Positions 26,174 to 35,054 of a DNA stretch of 64,000 nt are shown piece by piece (the stretch's first letter is position 1; every line of letters starts with the position of its first letter). Where the stretch lies: assembly GCF_010550245.1 (NCBI RefSeq), contig NZ_JAAGLU010000018.1, positions 124,001 through 188,000 on the forward strand, in the 5' to 3' direction. The notes beneath the pieces were generated by a model, which was not told the origin of the DNA, ran no database searches, and saw only the letters and a list, made by a program, of their open reading frames with translations. The DNA is from Streptomyces sp. SID12501. GTDB lineage: Bacteria; Actinomycetota; Actinomycetes; Streptomycetales; Streptomycetaceae. The position numbers and the translations under genes are program-made.

Positions 26174-27213
26174 AGGCAGTTCAGTACCGACGGGTGGGGC
26201 ACGCCCCCGAGGTCGTGGAGGTGCCGGTGCCCGAACCCGGCGCGGGCCAGGTGCTGTTGAAGGTGACGGCGGCGGGAATCTGCCACTCCGATCTGGCGGT
26301 GATGGGCTGGCCCGAGGAGCAGTTCCCCTACCCGCTGCCCATGGCACTCGGTCACGAGGGTGTCGGGACGGTGGCGGCGCTGGGCGCCGGTGTCACCGGC
26401 GTGGCGGAGGGCGAGGCGGTGGCGGTGTACGGCCCATGGGGTTGCGGCCGTTGCGCCAAGTGCGCCGAGGGCAAGGAGAACTGCTGTCCGCACGCGGCCG
26501 GGCTCGGCATCCTGCCGCCGGGGCTCGGCTCCCCCGGCGCCCTGGCCGAGTACATGCTCGTGGACTCGCCCCGGCACCTGGTTCCGCTGAACGGACTCGA
26601 CCCCGTACAGGCGGCGCCCCTCACCGACGCCGGGCTGACCCCGTATCACGCGATCCGCAGATCGCTGCCGAAGCTGCTGCCCGGCAGCACAGCGGTGGTG
26701 ATCGGCGTCGGCGGTCTGGGGCACATCGCCGTGCAGCTGCTCCGCGCACTCACCCCGGCCCGGGTGGTCGCCCTCGACGTGAGCGAGGAGAAGCTGGAGC
26801 TGGCCGGAAAGGTGGGCGCCCACGAGACTCTGCGCTCCGACGGCGAGGCGACCGCACGGATCCGGGCACTCACCGGCGGTACGGGAGCGGAGGTCGTCCT
26901 GGACTTCGTCGGAGCCGAGGCGACCTTGGCCGTCGCCGCCGCGTCGGTGGCGGTGGAGGGCGATGTGACCGTCGTCGGCCTCGGCGGGGGCACGCTGGCC
27001 GTCGGTTTCGGGGGCGGGCTGCCGTTCGAGGTGTCGGCGTCCTTCCCCTACTGGGGCAGCCGGCCGGAACTCATGGACGTCCTCGAACTCGCACGGCGGG
27101 GGCTCGTGTCCGCCCACGTCGAGACCTTCACACTGGACCAGGCGCCTGAGGCGTACGAGCGTCTGCACGCGGGTGACATCAATGGCCGGGCCGTGGTGCT
27201 GCCACACGGTTGA
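26170..27213 (+). CDS. Zinc-dependent alcohol dehydrogenase
   Basis: A 347-residue NAD-dependent medium-chain dehydrogenase. Catalytic zinc residues: ICHSD (Cys/His) and GHEGVG; structural zinc: CGRCAKCAEGKENCC; coenzyme loop VIGVGGLGHIAVQLL. It probably oxidises a primary alcohol or an aryl alcohol imported by the preceding ABC system. The ATG overlaps the permease stop, with AAGGAG at usable distance. Confidence 0.92.
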   Translation: MKAVQYRRVGHAPEVVEVPVPEPGAGQVLLKVTAAGICHSDLAVMGWPEEQFPYPLPMALGHEGVGTVAALGAGVTGVAEGEAVAVYGPWGCGRCAKCAEGKENCCPHAAGLGILPPGLGSPGALAEYMLVDSPRHLVPLNGLDPVQAAPLTDAGLTPYHAIRRSLPKLLPGSTAVVIGVGGLGHIAVQLLRALTPARVVALDVSEEKLELAGKVGAHETLRSDGEATARIRALTGGTGAEVVLDFVGAEATLAVAAASVAVEGDVTVVGLGGGTLAVGFGGGLPFEVSASFPYWGSRPELMDVLELARRGLVSAHVETFTLDQAPEAYERLHAGDINGRAVVLPHG

Positions 27214-27237
27214 GCGCGGCGCGCGGGCCCAGCGACT

Positions 27238-27467
27238 ATTTCGCCCCCGCCGCCCTTACTCGTCCCAACCTCGGGGGCACTGCCCCCAAACCCCCGCTCC
27301 TCAAGCGCCGGAAGGGCTGGCATCCCAGCGTCGGCCGACATTTCCAGCCCGTCCGGCGTTTGAGGACGAGGCCCCTTCAGGGCCGAAGCGGGGGTCTGGG
27401 GGCGGCAGCCCCCAGTGGGGGTCCCCCCTCTGGGGGAGGGACGGGTAGGGGCGGCGGGGGCGAAAAA
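27238..27467. repeat. Large imperfect inverted repeat (Streptomyces intergenic type)
   Basis: About 230 bp whose ends mirror each other. TTTCGCCCCCGCCGCCC at the left matches the complement of the segment ending near 27466, and the CGCCGG/CCGGCG cores with GGGGGC blocks mirror toward the middle. CCAGCCCGTCCGGCGTTTGAGG is a sequence I recall as common between Streptomyces genes. Lying between convergent genes, it can act as a terminator. Confidence 0.75.
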
Positions 27468-28246
27468 CCGCCGCCCGCCACCACCCGCTCCACACACCGC
27501 CGCAGCACCGTCAAAAACTCCGGCGTCTGCCACGGCCCCGCGTCCACGCGCCCGGTGTCGTCCACGCCGAGGTCCTGCATGTCGTAACGGCCCCGGCAAT
27601 GGCCGAGGGTGAAATAGCAGACCTCGCCGAGCCCGTGCCGCTTCAGGTACAGCACCGGCCTGGGCGCACTGTCGAGCGCCACCGTGTCGCCCTCGGCAAA
27701 ACCCCGGCACGGCCCCGTGTACTCGGCGTGCAGCAGCACCTCCAGCTCCCCGTGCAGCTCGCACACGTACAGCTCGTCGGTGACCGTGAACGGCCCGATC
27801 CCGGCGACCAGCGGATGGTCGGACCGGGTCACCCGCACCTCGTACTGCGCGATCGGCGGGTGGGCCAGGAACTGGCTGCCGAGCACCTCGGCCAGCTCCC
27901 CGAGGAGCCGTGGAGTCGTGAACACCCGCGGCCCGTCACTCGGCGACGAGTCGGTCACCTCGATCACCGAGTTGGTGCCGTGCAGGGCGAGCCAGCGCCC
28001 GCCCCGCTCGACGAACCGGGCCAGTGCGGCCCGCTGCGCCGGGCCGGGCCGGACGTCGCAGGTGTAGGTGACCAGCAGGTCGGCCCGGTCGAGGGCGGCC
28101 ACACAGTCGTAGTCCTGGTACACCGTGGTGCGCACCCGCGGATGCTCGCCGAGCAGCTCCAGCAGCCCCAGCCGCGCGTGGTCGAAGTCGTGCCACCGGC
28201 CGCCACAGACGAGCACGGCGTCCAGGCGGCCGGCCGGGCCCGCCAC
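27377..28246 (-). CDS. ThuA-like (type 1 glutamine amidotransferase fold) protein with repeat-derived tail
   Basis: A 289-residue protein. The body (1-255) shows the ThuA pattern: GGRWHDF near residue 15, the Tyr/Asp-rich DLLVTYT strand, the ALHGTNS elbow and HCRGRYD at the C-terminus. Role unknown; ThuA-like proteins occur in sugar/glycoside catabolism. The last roughly 30 residues are Pro-rich and are encoded by the inverted repeat, so the original stop was probably lost when the repeat arose or arrived there. GTG start two bases after the SDR stop region. Confidence 0.8.
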   Translation of the reverse strand: MAGPAGRLDAVLVCGGRWHDFDHARLGLLELLGEHPRVRTTVYQDYDCVAALDRADLLVTYTCDVRPGPAQRAALARFVERGGRWLALHGTNSVIEVTDSSPSDGPRVFTTPRLLGELAEVLGSQFLAHPPIAQYEVRVTRSDHPLVAGIGPFTVTDELYVCELHGELEVLLHAEYTGPCRGFAEGDTVALDSAPRPVLYLKRHGLGEVCYFTLGHCRGRYDMQDLGVDDTGRVDAGPWQTPEFLTVLRRCVERVVAGGGFSPPPPLPVPPPEGGPPLGAAAPRPPLRP

Positions 28247-28249
28247 GGC

Positions 28250-29014
28250 TCAGTACTGGACGCGGGTGAGCAGCCCGCCGTCCACCACGAGGTTGACCCC
28301 GACAACGAAGGAGCCGGTCCGCCCGAGCAGGAACGCCACCGCGGCGGCCACGTCCTCCGCGGTGCCGTAGCGGCCGATGGGCAGCTTGGCCAGCACCTCC
28401 TCGTACACCTCCGGGCGGCCGGTGCGGATGGTCTCCCAGGCGCCGCCGGGGAAGTCGATCGGGCCGGGCGAGACGGTGTTGACGCGGATGCCCTTGGGCG
28501 CGAGGGAGTGCGCGAGGGCCGAGGCGTGCTGGACGACGGCCGCCTTGAGCGCGGAGTACGAGTTCGCGCCGGCCGGGCGCGCGGTGTCCGAGGCGTTGGT
28601 GGTGCCGATGGCAACGACGGCGGCCCGGTCCGAGGCCTCCAGGTGGGGAAGGGCCGCGTCGACGAGTCCCGCGAACGGGATCAGGTCGCCGCGCAGGCTG
28701 GCCTCCCAGGACTCGGGGCCCTTCACGTTGCCGGCCGACACGTTGGACACCAGCAGGTCGAGCCCGCCGAGTTCACCGGCCGCCCGCTCCACGAAGCCCG
28801 CGAGGGCGGCCGGGTCGGTGACGTCGACCGCCTCCGCGAAGACGATGGCCCCCTCGCCGCGCAGTTCGGCGACTGCCTTGGCCAGCCCTTCCTCACCCCG
28901 GGCGCACAGGGCCAGCGCACAGCCCTCGGCCGCGAGTGTTCCGGCGATCGCCCGGCCGATGCCCCGGCTCGCGCCGGTCACCAGCGCCTTCGCGCCTGTC
29001 AGTCCCAGATCCAT
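28250..29014 (-). CDS. Short-chain dehydrogenase/reductase
   Basis: A 254-residue SDR. GASRGIGRAI cofactor loop, SNVSAG at the NNAG position, YSALK catalytic pair and VDGG near the C-terminus. The ATG has AAAGGAG eight bases before it. Lies immediately downstream of the acyl-CoA dehydrogenase gene on the same strand, suggesting an operon of three (dehydrogenase, SDR, ThuA-like). Confidence 0.88.
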   Translation of the reverse strand: MDLGLTGAKALVTGASRGIGRAIAGTLAAEGCALALCARGEEGLAKAVAELRGEGAIVFAEAVDVTDPAALAGFVERAAGELGGLDLLVSNVSAGNVKGPESWEASLRGDLIPFAGLVDAALPHLEASDRAAVVAIGTTNASDTARPAGANSYSALKAAVVQHASALAHSLAPKGIRVNTVSPGPIDFPGGAWETIRTGRPEVYEEVLAKLPIGRYGTAEDVAAAVAFLLGRTGSFVVGVNLVVDGGLLTRVQY

Positions 29015-29043
29015 GGATGTCACTCCTTTGTGAGATGAGTCTT

Positions 29044-30282
29044 CTAGTTGCCGGGAAGCTGCGAGAACGGCGCCCGGTCCACCCGCGGCTCCGGCGGCAG
29101 TTTCAGCACCCGTTCGCCGATCAGGTTGCGCTGGATCTGGTCGGTTCCTCCGGCCAGCCGGTAGCCGGGGGCGCCGAGCAGATGCCGGGTCCAGGCGAAG
29201 GTGCCGGGTTCCCCGGTGTCGGCGCTGATCCGGGCTCCCATCAGCTCGGCGGCGACCTGTCCCGTACGGGTGAGCAGGTCGGAGGCCATGAGCTTGGTCA
29301 ACGACGCTTCGGGCCCCGGCCGGCCGCCGGCGGCGCTCGTCCTGGCGACGCGGTCGACCGTGGCCGCGCGCAGGGCGGCACGTACGTACAGGTCGGCGAG
29401 GCGCTGGCGGACCAGCGGATCGCCGGTGCGGTCGAGCGAGCGGGCAAGCGCGAGTACGTCCGAGAAGGTCCCGCCCTTGCGGCGGTTGCCGCTTCCGGAG
29501 GCGGTCCGTTCGAAGGCGAGGGTGGTGGTGGCGACCTCCCAGCCCTGGCCGGGGCGTCCGATCCGGAGCCGGTCCGGGACGCGTACGCCGCTGAGGAACA
29601 CCTCGTTGAAGGAGGCGCCGCCGCTCATCTGCCGGATGGGGCGCACCTCCACCCCGGGGGCGTCCATCGGGACCAGGAAAGCCGTGATGCCGGCCTGTTT
29701 GACGACGTCCGGGTCGGTACGGGCGAGCAGCAGACCGTAGTCGGCGAACTGGGCGCCCGAGGTCCACACCTTCTGACCGTCGATCACCCACTCCTCGCCC
29801 TCTTGGCGAGCGCGGGTACGTACGCCCGCGAGGTCGGATCCGGCACCGGGTTCACTGAAGAGCTGGCAGGCCAGCAGGTCGGTGCGCAGGAACGCCCGGG
29901 CGTGCTCGTGGAGTTGCTCGTCCGTCCCGAACAGCGAGACGGCCATCGCGACCAGCCGCACGGTGACGCTGATCAGCTCGGTGGACGGCGGCACCTCGAA
30001 GGCGGACTCCTCCTGGGCGAAGACGGCCACATGGGCGGCGGTCAGGCCCGCGCCGCCCTTGTCGACGGGGAGGGTCAGTGCCTGGTAGCCGGCGTCGAAG
30101 CGGGCCCGCTGGTAGGCGCGGCAGCGCTCCAGCAGCAGGCGTTCCTCGCCCTCGGGGAGGTTGTGGAACACGGCGAGGTCGGCGGTCTCCGCGGCGAACT
30201 CCGGCGCTCGCGCCGGTTCGAGCACGGTGGCCAGCCACTGCCGGACCTGTGCGCGCCATGCGTCCGGATCGGGCTGGGACAT
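29044..30282 (-). CDS. Acyl-CoA dehydrogenase, FadE-type
   Basis: A 412-residue flavoprotein. CQLFSEPGAGSDLA near residue 135-150, VWTSGA and the C-terminal GGTDQIQRNLIGERVL motif are intact. The Glu of the common EGT catalytic site is Gly here (GGTDQIQ), as in mycobacterial heteromeric FadE proteins that place the base elsewhere or in the partner subunit. Ribosome site GAGGAGG just before the ATG. It is divergent from the acyl-CoA ligase gene and shares a control region with it. Confidence 0.92.
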   Translation of the reverse strand: MSQPDPDAWRAQVRQWLATVLEPARAPEFAAETADLAVFHNLPEGEERLLLERCRAYQRARFDAGYQALTLPVDKGGAGLTAAHVAVFAQEESAFEVPPSTELISVTVRLVAMAVSLFGTDEQLHEHARAFLRTDLLACQLFSEPGAGSDLAGVRTRARQEGEEWVIDGQKVWTSGAQFADYGLLLARTDPDVVKQAGITAFLVPMDAPGVEVRPIRQMSGGASFNEVFLSGVRVPDRLRIGRPGQGWEVATTTLAFERTASGSGNRRKGGTFSDVLALARSLDRTGDPLVRQRLADLYVRAALRAATVDRVARTSAAGGRPGPEASLTKLMASDLLTRTGQVAAELMGARISADTGEPGTFAWTRHLLGAPGYRLAGGTDQIQRNLIGERVLKLPPEPRVDRAPFSQLPGN

Positions 30283-30300
30283 GGCTCCTCCTCGGTCACT

Positions 30301-30321
30301 TACCAGACGACAGATGCAGTA
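30301..30321 (+). promoter_or_regulatory. Candidate TetR operator, copy 4
   Basis: A 21-bp element starting TACC and ending CAGTA, 19 bp upstream of the acyl-CoA dehydrogenase start and in the divergent region with the acyl-CoA ligase gene. Fits the TACT/C-N12-CAGT pattern seen at 1138, 9570 and 14003, with one left-half mismatch. Confidence 0.45.
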
Positions 30322-30475
30322 ACGGGGAGGGGCTGCGTGCGCCTATCCCGCTGAATCATGCGGGAATACCTCCGTCTGGGATCAGAGTGTTCCGTACTTT
30401 CTTGATAAACGCTACAGTCTCCGCATCCCCTCTCCCCTCGAATCGGGAGAGGCCCGCGGAGCCGCCGGAGGAGCC

Positions 30476-32014
30476 ATGTCGCTGCTGCCACTCGACCGTC
30501 GCGCCCAGGAGACACCCGACGAGCCCGCCTTGGCGGACGACCTGGGCGTGCTGTCCTGGTCCGCCCTCGCCGACCAGGTGGCGCGGGCTGCGGTCCGGCT
30601 GCTGGAGTTCGCGCCGGGCCCCGACGACCGGGTCGCCGTCCTGGGTGACAACGCCATCCCGACGCTCGTGGCCCATCTGGCGGGTCTGCGCGCCGGAGTG
30701 GGGACCGTGGCCGCGTCCCGGAACCTCACGTCGGGTGAGCTCGTCGACCAGATCATCGACGCGGGCGTGACCGGGATCATCGCCGGACCCGTCGGCGCGG
30801 GTGCCGCCCTCGACGCGGCCCGGGAACTGGGTCTGCCGGTCGTGACGCACGGCACCCCTGAGACCGGGCACGCCTTCGACTGGGAGCTGTGGCTGGGCGC
30901 CGCCCCCGCCGAGATCACTCTCCCGACGGACCGTCCCGCCCGGCCCCCGCTCGTCTACACCTCGGGCACCACCGGCCGCGCGCGCGGCACCGAGGTGCGC
31001 TGGGTGAGCGGCCCGGTCGCCGACAGCTCCGCCTACCTGGCCGCGATGTCCGCCCGGCCGGGATTCCCGCCGGGAGCGCACCTGGTGTGCGGCCCCCTCC
31101 AGCACAACGCGCCGCTGACCTCGCTACGGCATCTGGCGGCCGGTCAGCCGGTGGTCGTCCTCGGCAGATACGACGCGGAGACGTTCCTCAGCCGGGTGCA
31201 GAAGTGGCGGATCTCCTCGACGGTGATGGTGCCCACCCACTTCCAACGGCTGCTCGCTCTCCCGGACGAGGTCCGCGCCCGGTACGACGTCTCCAGCCTT
31301 GAGCAGGTCTCCCACACCGGCTCCGCGTGTCCGCCGGACGTGAAGCGAGCCATGATCGACTGGTTCGGGCCGGTGCTGACCGAGTCGTACGGCGCGAGCG
31401 AGGCGGGAACGGTGGCCCGCATCAGCAGCACCGAGTGGCTGGCGCACCCGGGCTCGGTCGGGCGGGTCCGGCCCCCGTTCGAGGTGCTGGTCACGGACGA
31501 CGCCGGCGAGCAACTGCCGTCCGGCGAACGCGGGTTGCTGGCCTTTCGGGCGCCCGACGACCAGGGCGTCCGCTACCACGCGGACCCGGACAAGACCAAG
31601 GCCGCCTACCTCTCCCCCGGCGTCTTCACGCTCGGCGACATCGGCTACGTCGACGCGGACGGTTTCATCTTCATCACCGACCGGGCCGCGGACGTCGTGG
31701 TCTCCGGCGGCGTGAACCTGTATCCGGCCGAGAGCGAGGCGGTCCTGCGGCAGCACCCGGCGGTCGTCGAACTCGCGGTGATCGGCGTGCCCGACCCCGA
31801 CTTCGGCGAGGCGCTGCGGGCGCTGGTCGTGGCGGCGGGAGACGAACCGCCGACCGACGAACTGGACAGCTTCTGCCGCGAGCGCCTCGCCGCCTACAAG
31901 TGCCCGAAGTCGTACGAGTTCGTTCCCGAACTCCTGCGCAACGCGATGGGCAAGCTCGACAAGCGCGCGATGCGCCGCCCCTACTGGAGCTCGGAACGGA
32001 CCATCGCCGGCTGA
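30476..32014 (+). CDS. AMP-forming acyl-CoA synthetase/ligase
   Basis: A 512-residue ANL enzyme that would activate a carboxylic acid to its CoA thioester for the surrounding beta-oxidation genes. The P-loop YTSGTTGRARG (about 160-170), ESYGASE, the GDIGYVDADG hinge region, RAADVVVSGG and the catalytic Lys near MGKLDKR are all present. GGAGGAGCC precedes the ATG. It is the probable entry step of the pathway. Confidence 0.92.
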   Translation: MSLLPLDRRAQETPDEPALADDLGVLSWSALADQVARAAVRLLEFAPGPDDRVAVLGDNAIPTLVAHLAGLRAGVGTVAASRNLTSGELVDQIIDAGVTGIIAGPVGAGAALDAARELGLPVVTHGTPETGHAFDWELWLGAAPAEITLPTDRPARPPLVYTSGTTGRARGTEVRWVSGPVADSSAYLAAMSARPGFPPGAHLVCGPLQHNAPLTSLRHLAAGQPVVVLGRYDAETFLSRVQKWRISSTVMVPTHFQRLLALPDEVRARYDVSSLEQVSHTGSACPPDVKRAMIDWFGPVLTESYGASEAGTVARISSTEWLAHPGSVGRVRPPFEVLVTDDAGEQLPSGERGLLAFRAPDDQGVRYHADPDKTKAAYLSPGVFTLGDIGYVDADGFIFITDRAADVVVSGGVNLYPAESEAVLRQHPAVVELAVIGVPDPDFGEALRALVVAAGDEPPTDELDSFCRERLAAYKCPKSYEFVPELLRNAMGKLDKRAMRRPYWSSERTIAG

Positions 32015-32049
32015 GTGTCCCCTCCCCCTACCTGTACGAAGGATCGTCC

Positions 32050-32655
32050 ATGACCGAACTCCTCCTCATCCGGCACGGCCTCCCGACGTCGGGAGTGTTC
32101 GACCCGGGGCTGTCACCGGAAGGCACCATCCAGGCCGAACGCCTCGCCGCCTGGCTCGCGCACGAGGACATCGACGCCCTCTACTCCAGCCCGTTCCGAC
32201 GTGCCCGCGAGACGGCGGCGCCCCTGGAACGCCTCACCGGCATGACCGCCACCGTCCTCGACGACCTGCGCGAGTGGGACACGGACGTGTCCCAGCCCTA
32301 CACGCCGCCGGAACAGATCGGCACGGACGATCCCCGGGCGGCGGCGCTCACCGAGGGACGCTACGAGGACTTCGTGCCCGACCTCGACTGGGACGCCTTC
32401 CGGGCGCGTGCCGTGCGGGCCATGACCACGATCTTCGACGCCCAACCCGGCGGACGGGTGGCGGTCGTGTGCCACGGCGGCATCACCAACACCTATCTGG
32501 CGACGGTGCTCGGCCTGCCCGCGATGTTCTGGTTCCACCCGGGCTACACGTCCGTCAGCCGGGTGCGGCGCATGCCCGGGGGCCGGATCGTTCTGCACTC
32601 GGTGAACGAGACGGCCCACATGACCGCCGAACGTGCCGTCGACGCGGTCGCCTGA
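32050..32655 (+). CDS. Histidine phosphatase (phosphoglycerate-mutase-like)
   Basis: A 201-residue branch-1 histidine phosphatase. LLLIRHG at the N-terminus gives the phosphoacceptor His, SSPFRRARET the conserved Arg, and VVCHGG the second His. Such proteins remove phosphate from small molecules. In a locus that also holds PEP-utilising phosphotransferase-like genes, a phosphorylated intermediate is an attractive substrate, but this is speculation. AAGGA precedes the ATG. Confidence 0.88.
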   Translation: MTELLLIRHGLPTSGVFDPGLSPEGTIQAERLAAWLAHEDIDALYSSPFRRARETAAPLERLTGMTATVLDDLREWDTDVSQPYTPPEQIGTDDPRAAALTEGRYEDFVPDLDWDAFRARAVRAMTTIFDAQPGGRVAVVCHGGITNTYLATVLGLPAMFWFHPGYTSVSRVRRMPGGRIVLHSVNETAHMTAERAVDAVA

Positions 32656-32699
32656 CCGTTCCGTCGCGCTTCCGTCCCACACCCCAGGAGGTTCCGGTC

Positions 32700-33890
32700 A
32701 TGCCCGGATCCGTCATCGTCGCCGGAGCCAGAACGCCCGTCGGCAAACTGATGGGCGCCCTGAGCACCCTGTCCGCGGTCGATCTCGGCGCCCACGCCAT
32801 CGGTGCGGCGCTGTCCGCCGTCCGCCTGGACCCGGCAGCTGTGGAAGCCGTCGTCATGGGCCATGTCGTGCAGGCCGGGGCCGGCCCCAACTCGGCACGC
32901 CAGGCCGCGATCCACGCCGGCATTCCGTTCTCCGTCCCCGCGAGCACCGTCAACAAGCTCTGCCTGTCCGGTCTGCACGCCATCGCCCTGGCCGACCTCA
33001 TGATCACCTCGGGCCGGCACGAGGTGGTCGTAGCGGGCGGCATGGAGTCCATGTCGGGCGCCCCGCACCTGCTGCGTGGCTCCCGGACCGGCTGGAAGTA
33101 CGGCTCGGCCGCGATCGAGGACGCCCTCGACCGCGACGCCCTGGTCTGCGCCTTCGACGGCGTCTCCATGGGCGCGGCCACCGAGCGCTATCAGCAGCCG
33201 TTCACCCTGAGCCGCGAGGAACAGGACGAGTACAGCGCGCTGTCGCACCAACGGGCCGCCCACGCCCAGGAGTCGGGCGCGCTGGCCGAGGAGATCACCC
33301 CCGTCACGATCGCCGGACGCCGGGGCGAGACCCTGGTGGGCACCGACGAGGGCGTACGGCCGACGAGCACCGCCGAGAGTCTCGGGCGCCTGAAGCCCGC
33401 CTTCTCCGGCACGGGCACGATCACCGCCGGCAACTCGTCACAGCTCTCCGACGGCGGCGCGGCCGTCGTCGTGATGAGCGCGGAACGCGCCCGGCGGGAG
33501 GGCCTGACCCCGCTCGCCGAGATCGGCGCGTACGGCACGGTCGCCGGCCCCGATCCGTCGCTGCTCGTCCAGCCGGCCGGCGCGGTCCGCGACGCCCTGC
33601 ACCGGGACGGCCGGCTGAAGGCCGCCGACCTGGACCTGTTCGAGATCAACGAGGCGTTCGCCGGAGTGGCCCTGGCCTCCGTACGCGAGCTGGGCCGCCC
33701 CCTCGACAAGGTGAACGTCAACGGCGGTGCGATCGCGCTCGGGCACCCGGTCGGCATGACCGGAGCCAGGCTGGTGCTGACCCTCGCGGCAGAACTGCGG
33801 CGGCGCGGAGGCGGCAGCGGAGCGGCGGCCCTGTGCGGGGGCGGCGGCCAGGGCGACGCGCTGTTGCTGCACGTACCGACGCAGACCTGA
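32700..33890 (+). CDS. Acetyl-CoA acyltransferase (canonical thiolase)
   Basis: A 396-residue thiolase II with all catalytic residues: nucleophilic Cys in NKLCLSG (about 88), NEAFA, His in GGAIALGHPVGMTGAR, and the second Cys in CGGGGQG. In contrast to the thiolase-like gene at 7 kb it should perform genuine thiolytic cleavage of 3-oxoacyl-CoA. CCAGGAGG lies seven bases before the ATG. Confidence 0.93.
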   Translation: MPGSVIVAGARTPVGKLMGALSTLSAVDLGAHAIGAALSAVRLDPAAVEAVVMGHVVQAGAGPNSARQAAIHAGIPFSVPASTVNKLCLSGLHAIALADLMITSGRHEVVVAGGMESMSGAPHLLRGSRTGWKYGSAAIEDALDRDALVCAFDGVSMGAATERYQQPFTLSREEQDEYSALSHQRAAHAQESGALAEEITPVTIAGRRGETLVGTDEGVRPTSTAESLGRLKPAFSGTGTITAGNSSQLSDGGAAVVVMSAERARREGLTPLAEIGAYGTVAGPDPSLLVQPAGAVRDALHRDGRLKAADLDLFEINEAFAGVALASVRELGRPLDKVNVNGGAIALGHPVGMTGARLVLTLAAELRRRGGGSGAAALCGGGGQGDALLLHVPTQT

Positions 33891-33909
33891 ACCCCGGAGC
33901 TGAACCATC

Positions 33910-34896
33910 ATGAACGACCAGTTGCCCCCGGCCCCGACGACCCTCACGGTGGCCGCCCGCACCCACGCCGCGGACGGCGTCGTCTCCCTCACCCTGCGCC
34001 GCCCCGACGGCGGAACGCTGCCCGCCTGGGCACCGGGCGCCCACATCGACGTACTGCTGAACGGCGGGAACGGCGACGAGGGCGAGCTGATCCGTCAGTA
34101 CTCGCTGTGCGGAGACCCTGCCGACCGCGCGGCCTGGCAGATCGCCGTTCTGCGCGAGCCACAGGGCCGAGGCGGCTCGGCGTACGTCCACGACCATCTG
34201 CGCGAAGGCGCCACCGTGCGGGTCCGCGGGCCGCGGAACAACTTCCCGCTGCGGCCCGCCGCCCGCCAGTTGTTCGTCGCCGGGGGCGTCGGTATCACGC
34301 CCATCCTGCCCATGGTCGAGGCCGCCGAGGCCGCGGGTGCCGACTGGCGTCTGCTGTACGGCGGCCGTACCCGGACCTCCATGGCGTTCCTGGACCGCCT
34401 CGCCCCGTACGGAGACCGGGTGCTCGTCCGTCCGCAGGACGAGTTCGGCCTGCTGGACCTCGCCGCGCACCTCGGCGTGCCCGAGGCGGACACCCTGGTG
34501 CACGCCTGCGGTCCCGAACCCCTGCTGCAGGCGGTTCAGGAGCGGTGTGCGGGCTGGCCGCCCGGCACGCTGGGCGTGGAGCGGTTCGCTCCGGCCCGGA
34601 CGGCCGAGGCCGGGGACGGGGGCGCGGCCGAGGCGTTCGAGGTGGAGCTCGCCCGTTCCGGGCTCACCCTCACCGTGCCGGCGGACCGCTCGGTGCTCGA
34701 AACCGTCGAGGCGGCGGGAATCGCGGTCGACTTCTCCTGCCGGGAGGGCACGTGCGGCACCTGTGAGACCGACGTACTCGACGGCAAGCCCGACCACCGC
34801 GACTCGCTGCTCACCGAGGACGAGCGGGCCGCCGGCGACACCATGCTCATCTGTGTGTCGCGCTCGTACGGGGGGCGCCTGGTCCTCGATCTGTGA
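33910..34896 (+). CDS. Phthalate dioxygenase reductase-type (FMN/NAD/2Fe-2S) oxidoreductase
   Basis: A 328-residue electron-transfer protein. Order: flavin-binding barrel with RQYSLCG (about 62-68), NAD domain with GGVGITPI (about 125), C-terminal plant-type ferredoxin domain with CREGTCGTC and a final Cys in LICVSR. It passes electrons from NADH to a Rieske oxygenase, so it is the likely partner of one or both alpha subunits upstream. Last gene of the ligase-phosphatase-thiolase block. Confidence 0.92.
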   Translation: MNDQLPPAPTTLTVAARTHAADGVVSLTLRRPDGGTLPAWAPGAHIDVLLNGGNGDEGELIRQYSLCGDPADRAAWQIAVLREPQGRGGSAYVHDHLREGATVRVRGPRNNFPLRPAARQLFVAGGVGITPILPMVEAAEAAGADWRLLYGGRTRTSMAFLDRLAPYGDRVLVRPQDEFGLLDLAAHLGVPEADTLVHACGPEPLLQAVQERCAGWPPGTLGVERFAPARTAEAGDGGAAEAFEVELARSGLTLTVPADRSVLETVEAAGIAVDFSCREGTCGTCETDVLDGKPDHRDSLLTEDERAAGDTMLICVSRSYGGRLVLDL

Positions 34897-34953
34897 CGAC
34901 GATCGCGTCCAGGGACGACCAGAGCACCCCCGTACCCCTTCGGTCGGGCACTA

Positions 34954-34973
34954 CCCCGGCCTGGCGGCCGGGG
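34954..34973. terminator. Candidate terminator between convergent reductase and rpoA genes
   Basis: CCCCGGCC (34954-34961) and GGCCGGGG (34966-34973) form an 8-bp GC stem with a TGGC loop. It lies in the 158-bp gap between convergent genes. No U-tract is present, as is common in Streptomyces. Confidence 0.55.
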
Positions 34974-35054
34974 AGGCCCTCATGAAGGTGCCGCGCCGAC
35001 CCGTGCACCCGGTTCGGGACCGGAACCGGGGTGACGGGCCTGGTGGCGGGCAGT

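Noticed and set aside
27238..27467. Possible CRISPR or IS end at the inverted repeat
   Set aside because: No regular spacer-repeat structure, no transposase and no target duplication visible; it is a single imperfect inverted repeat.
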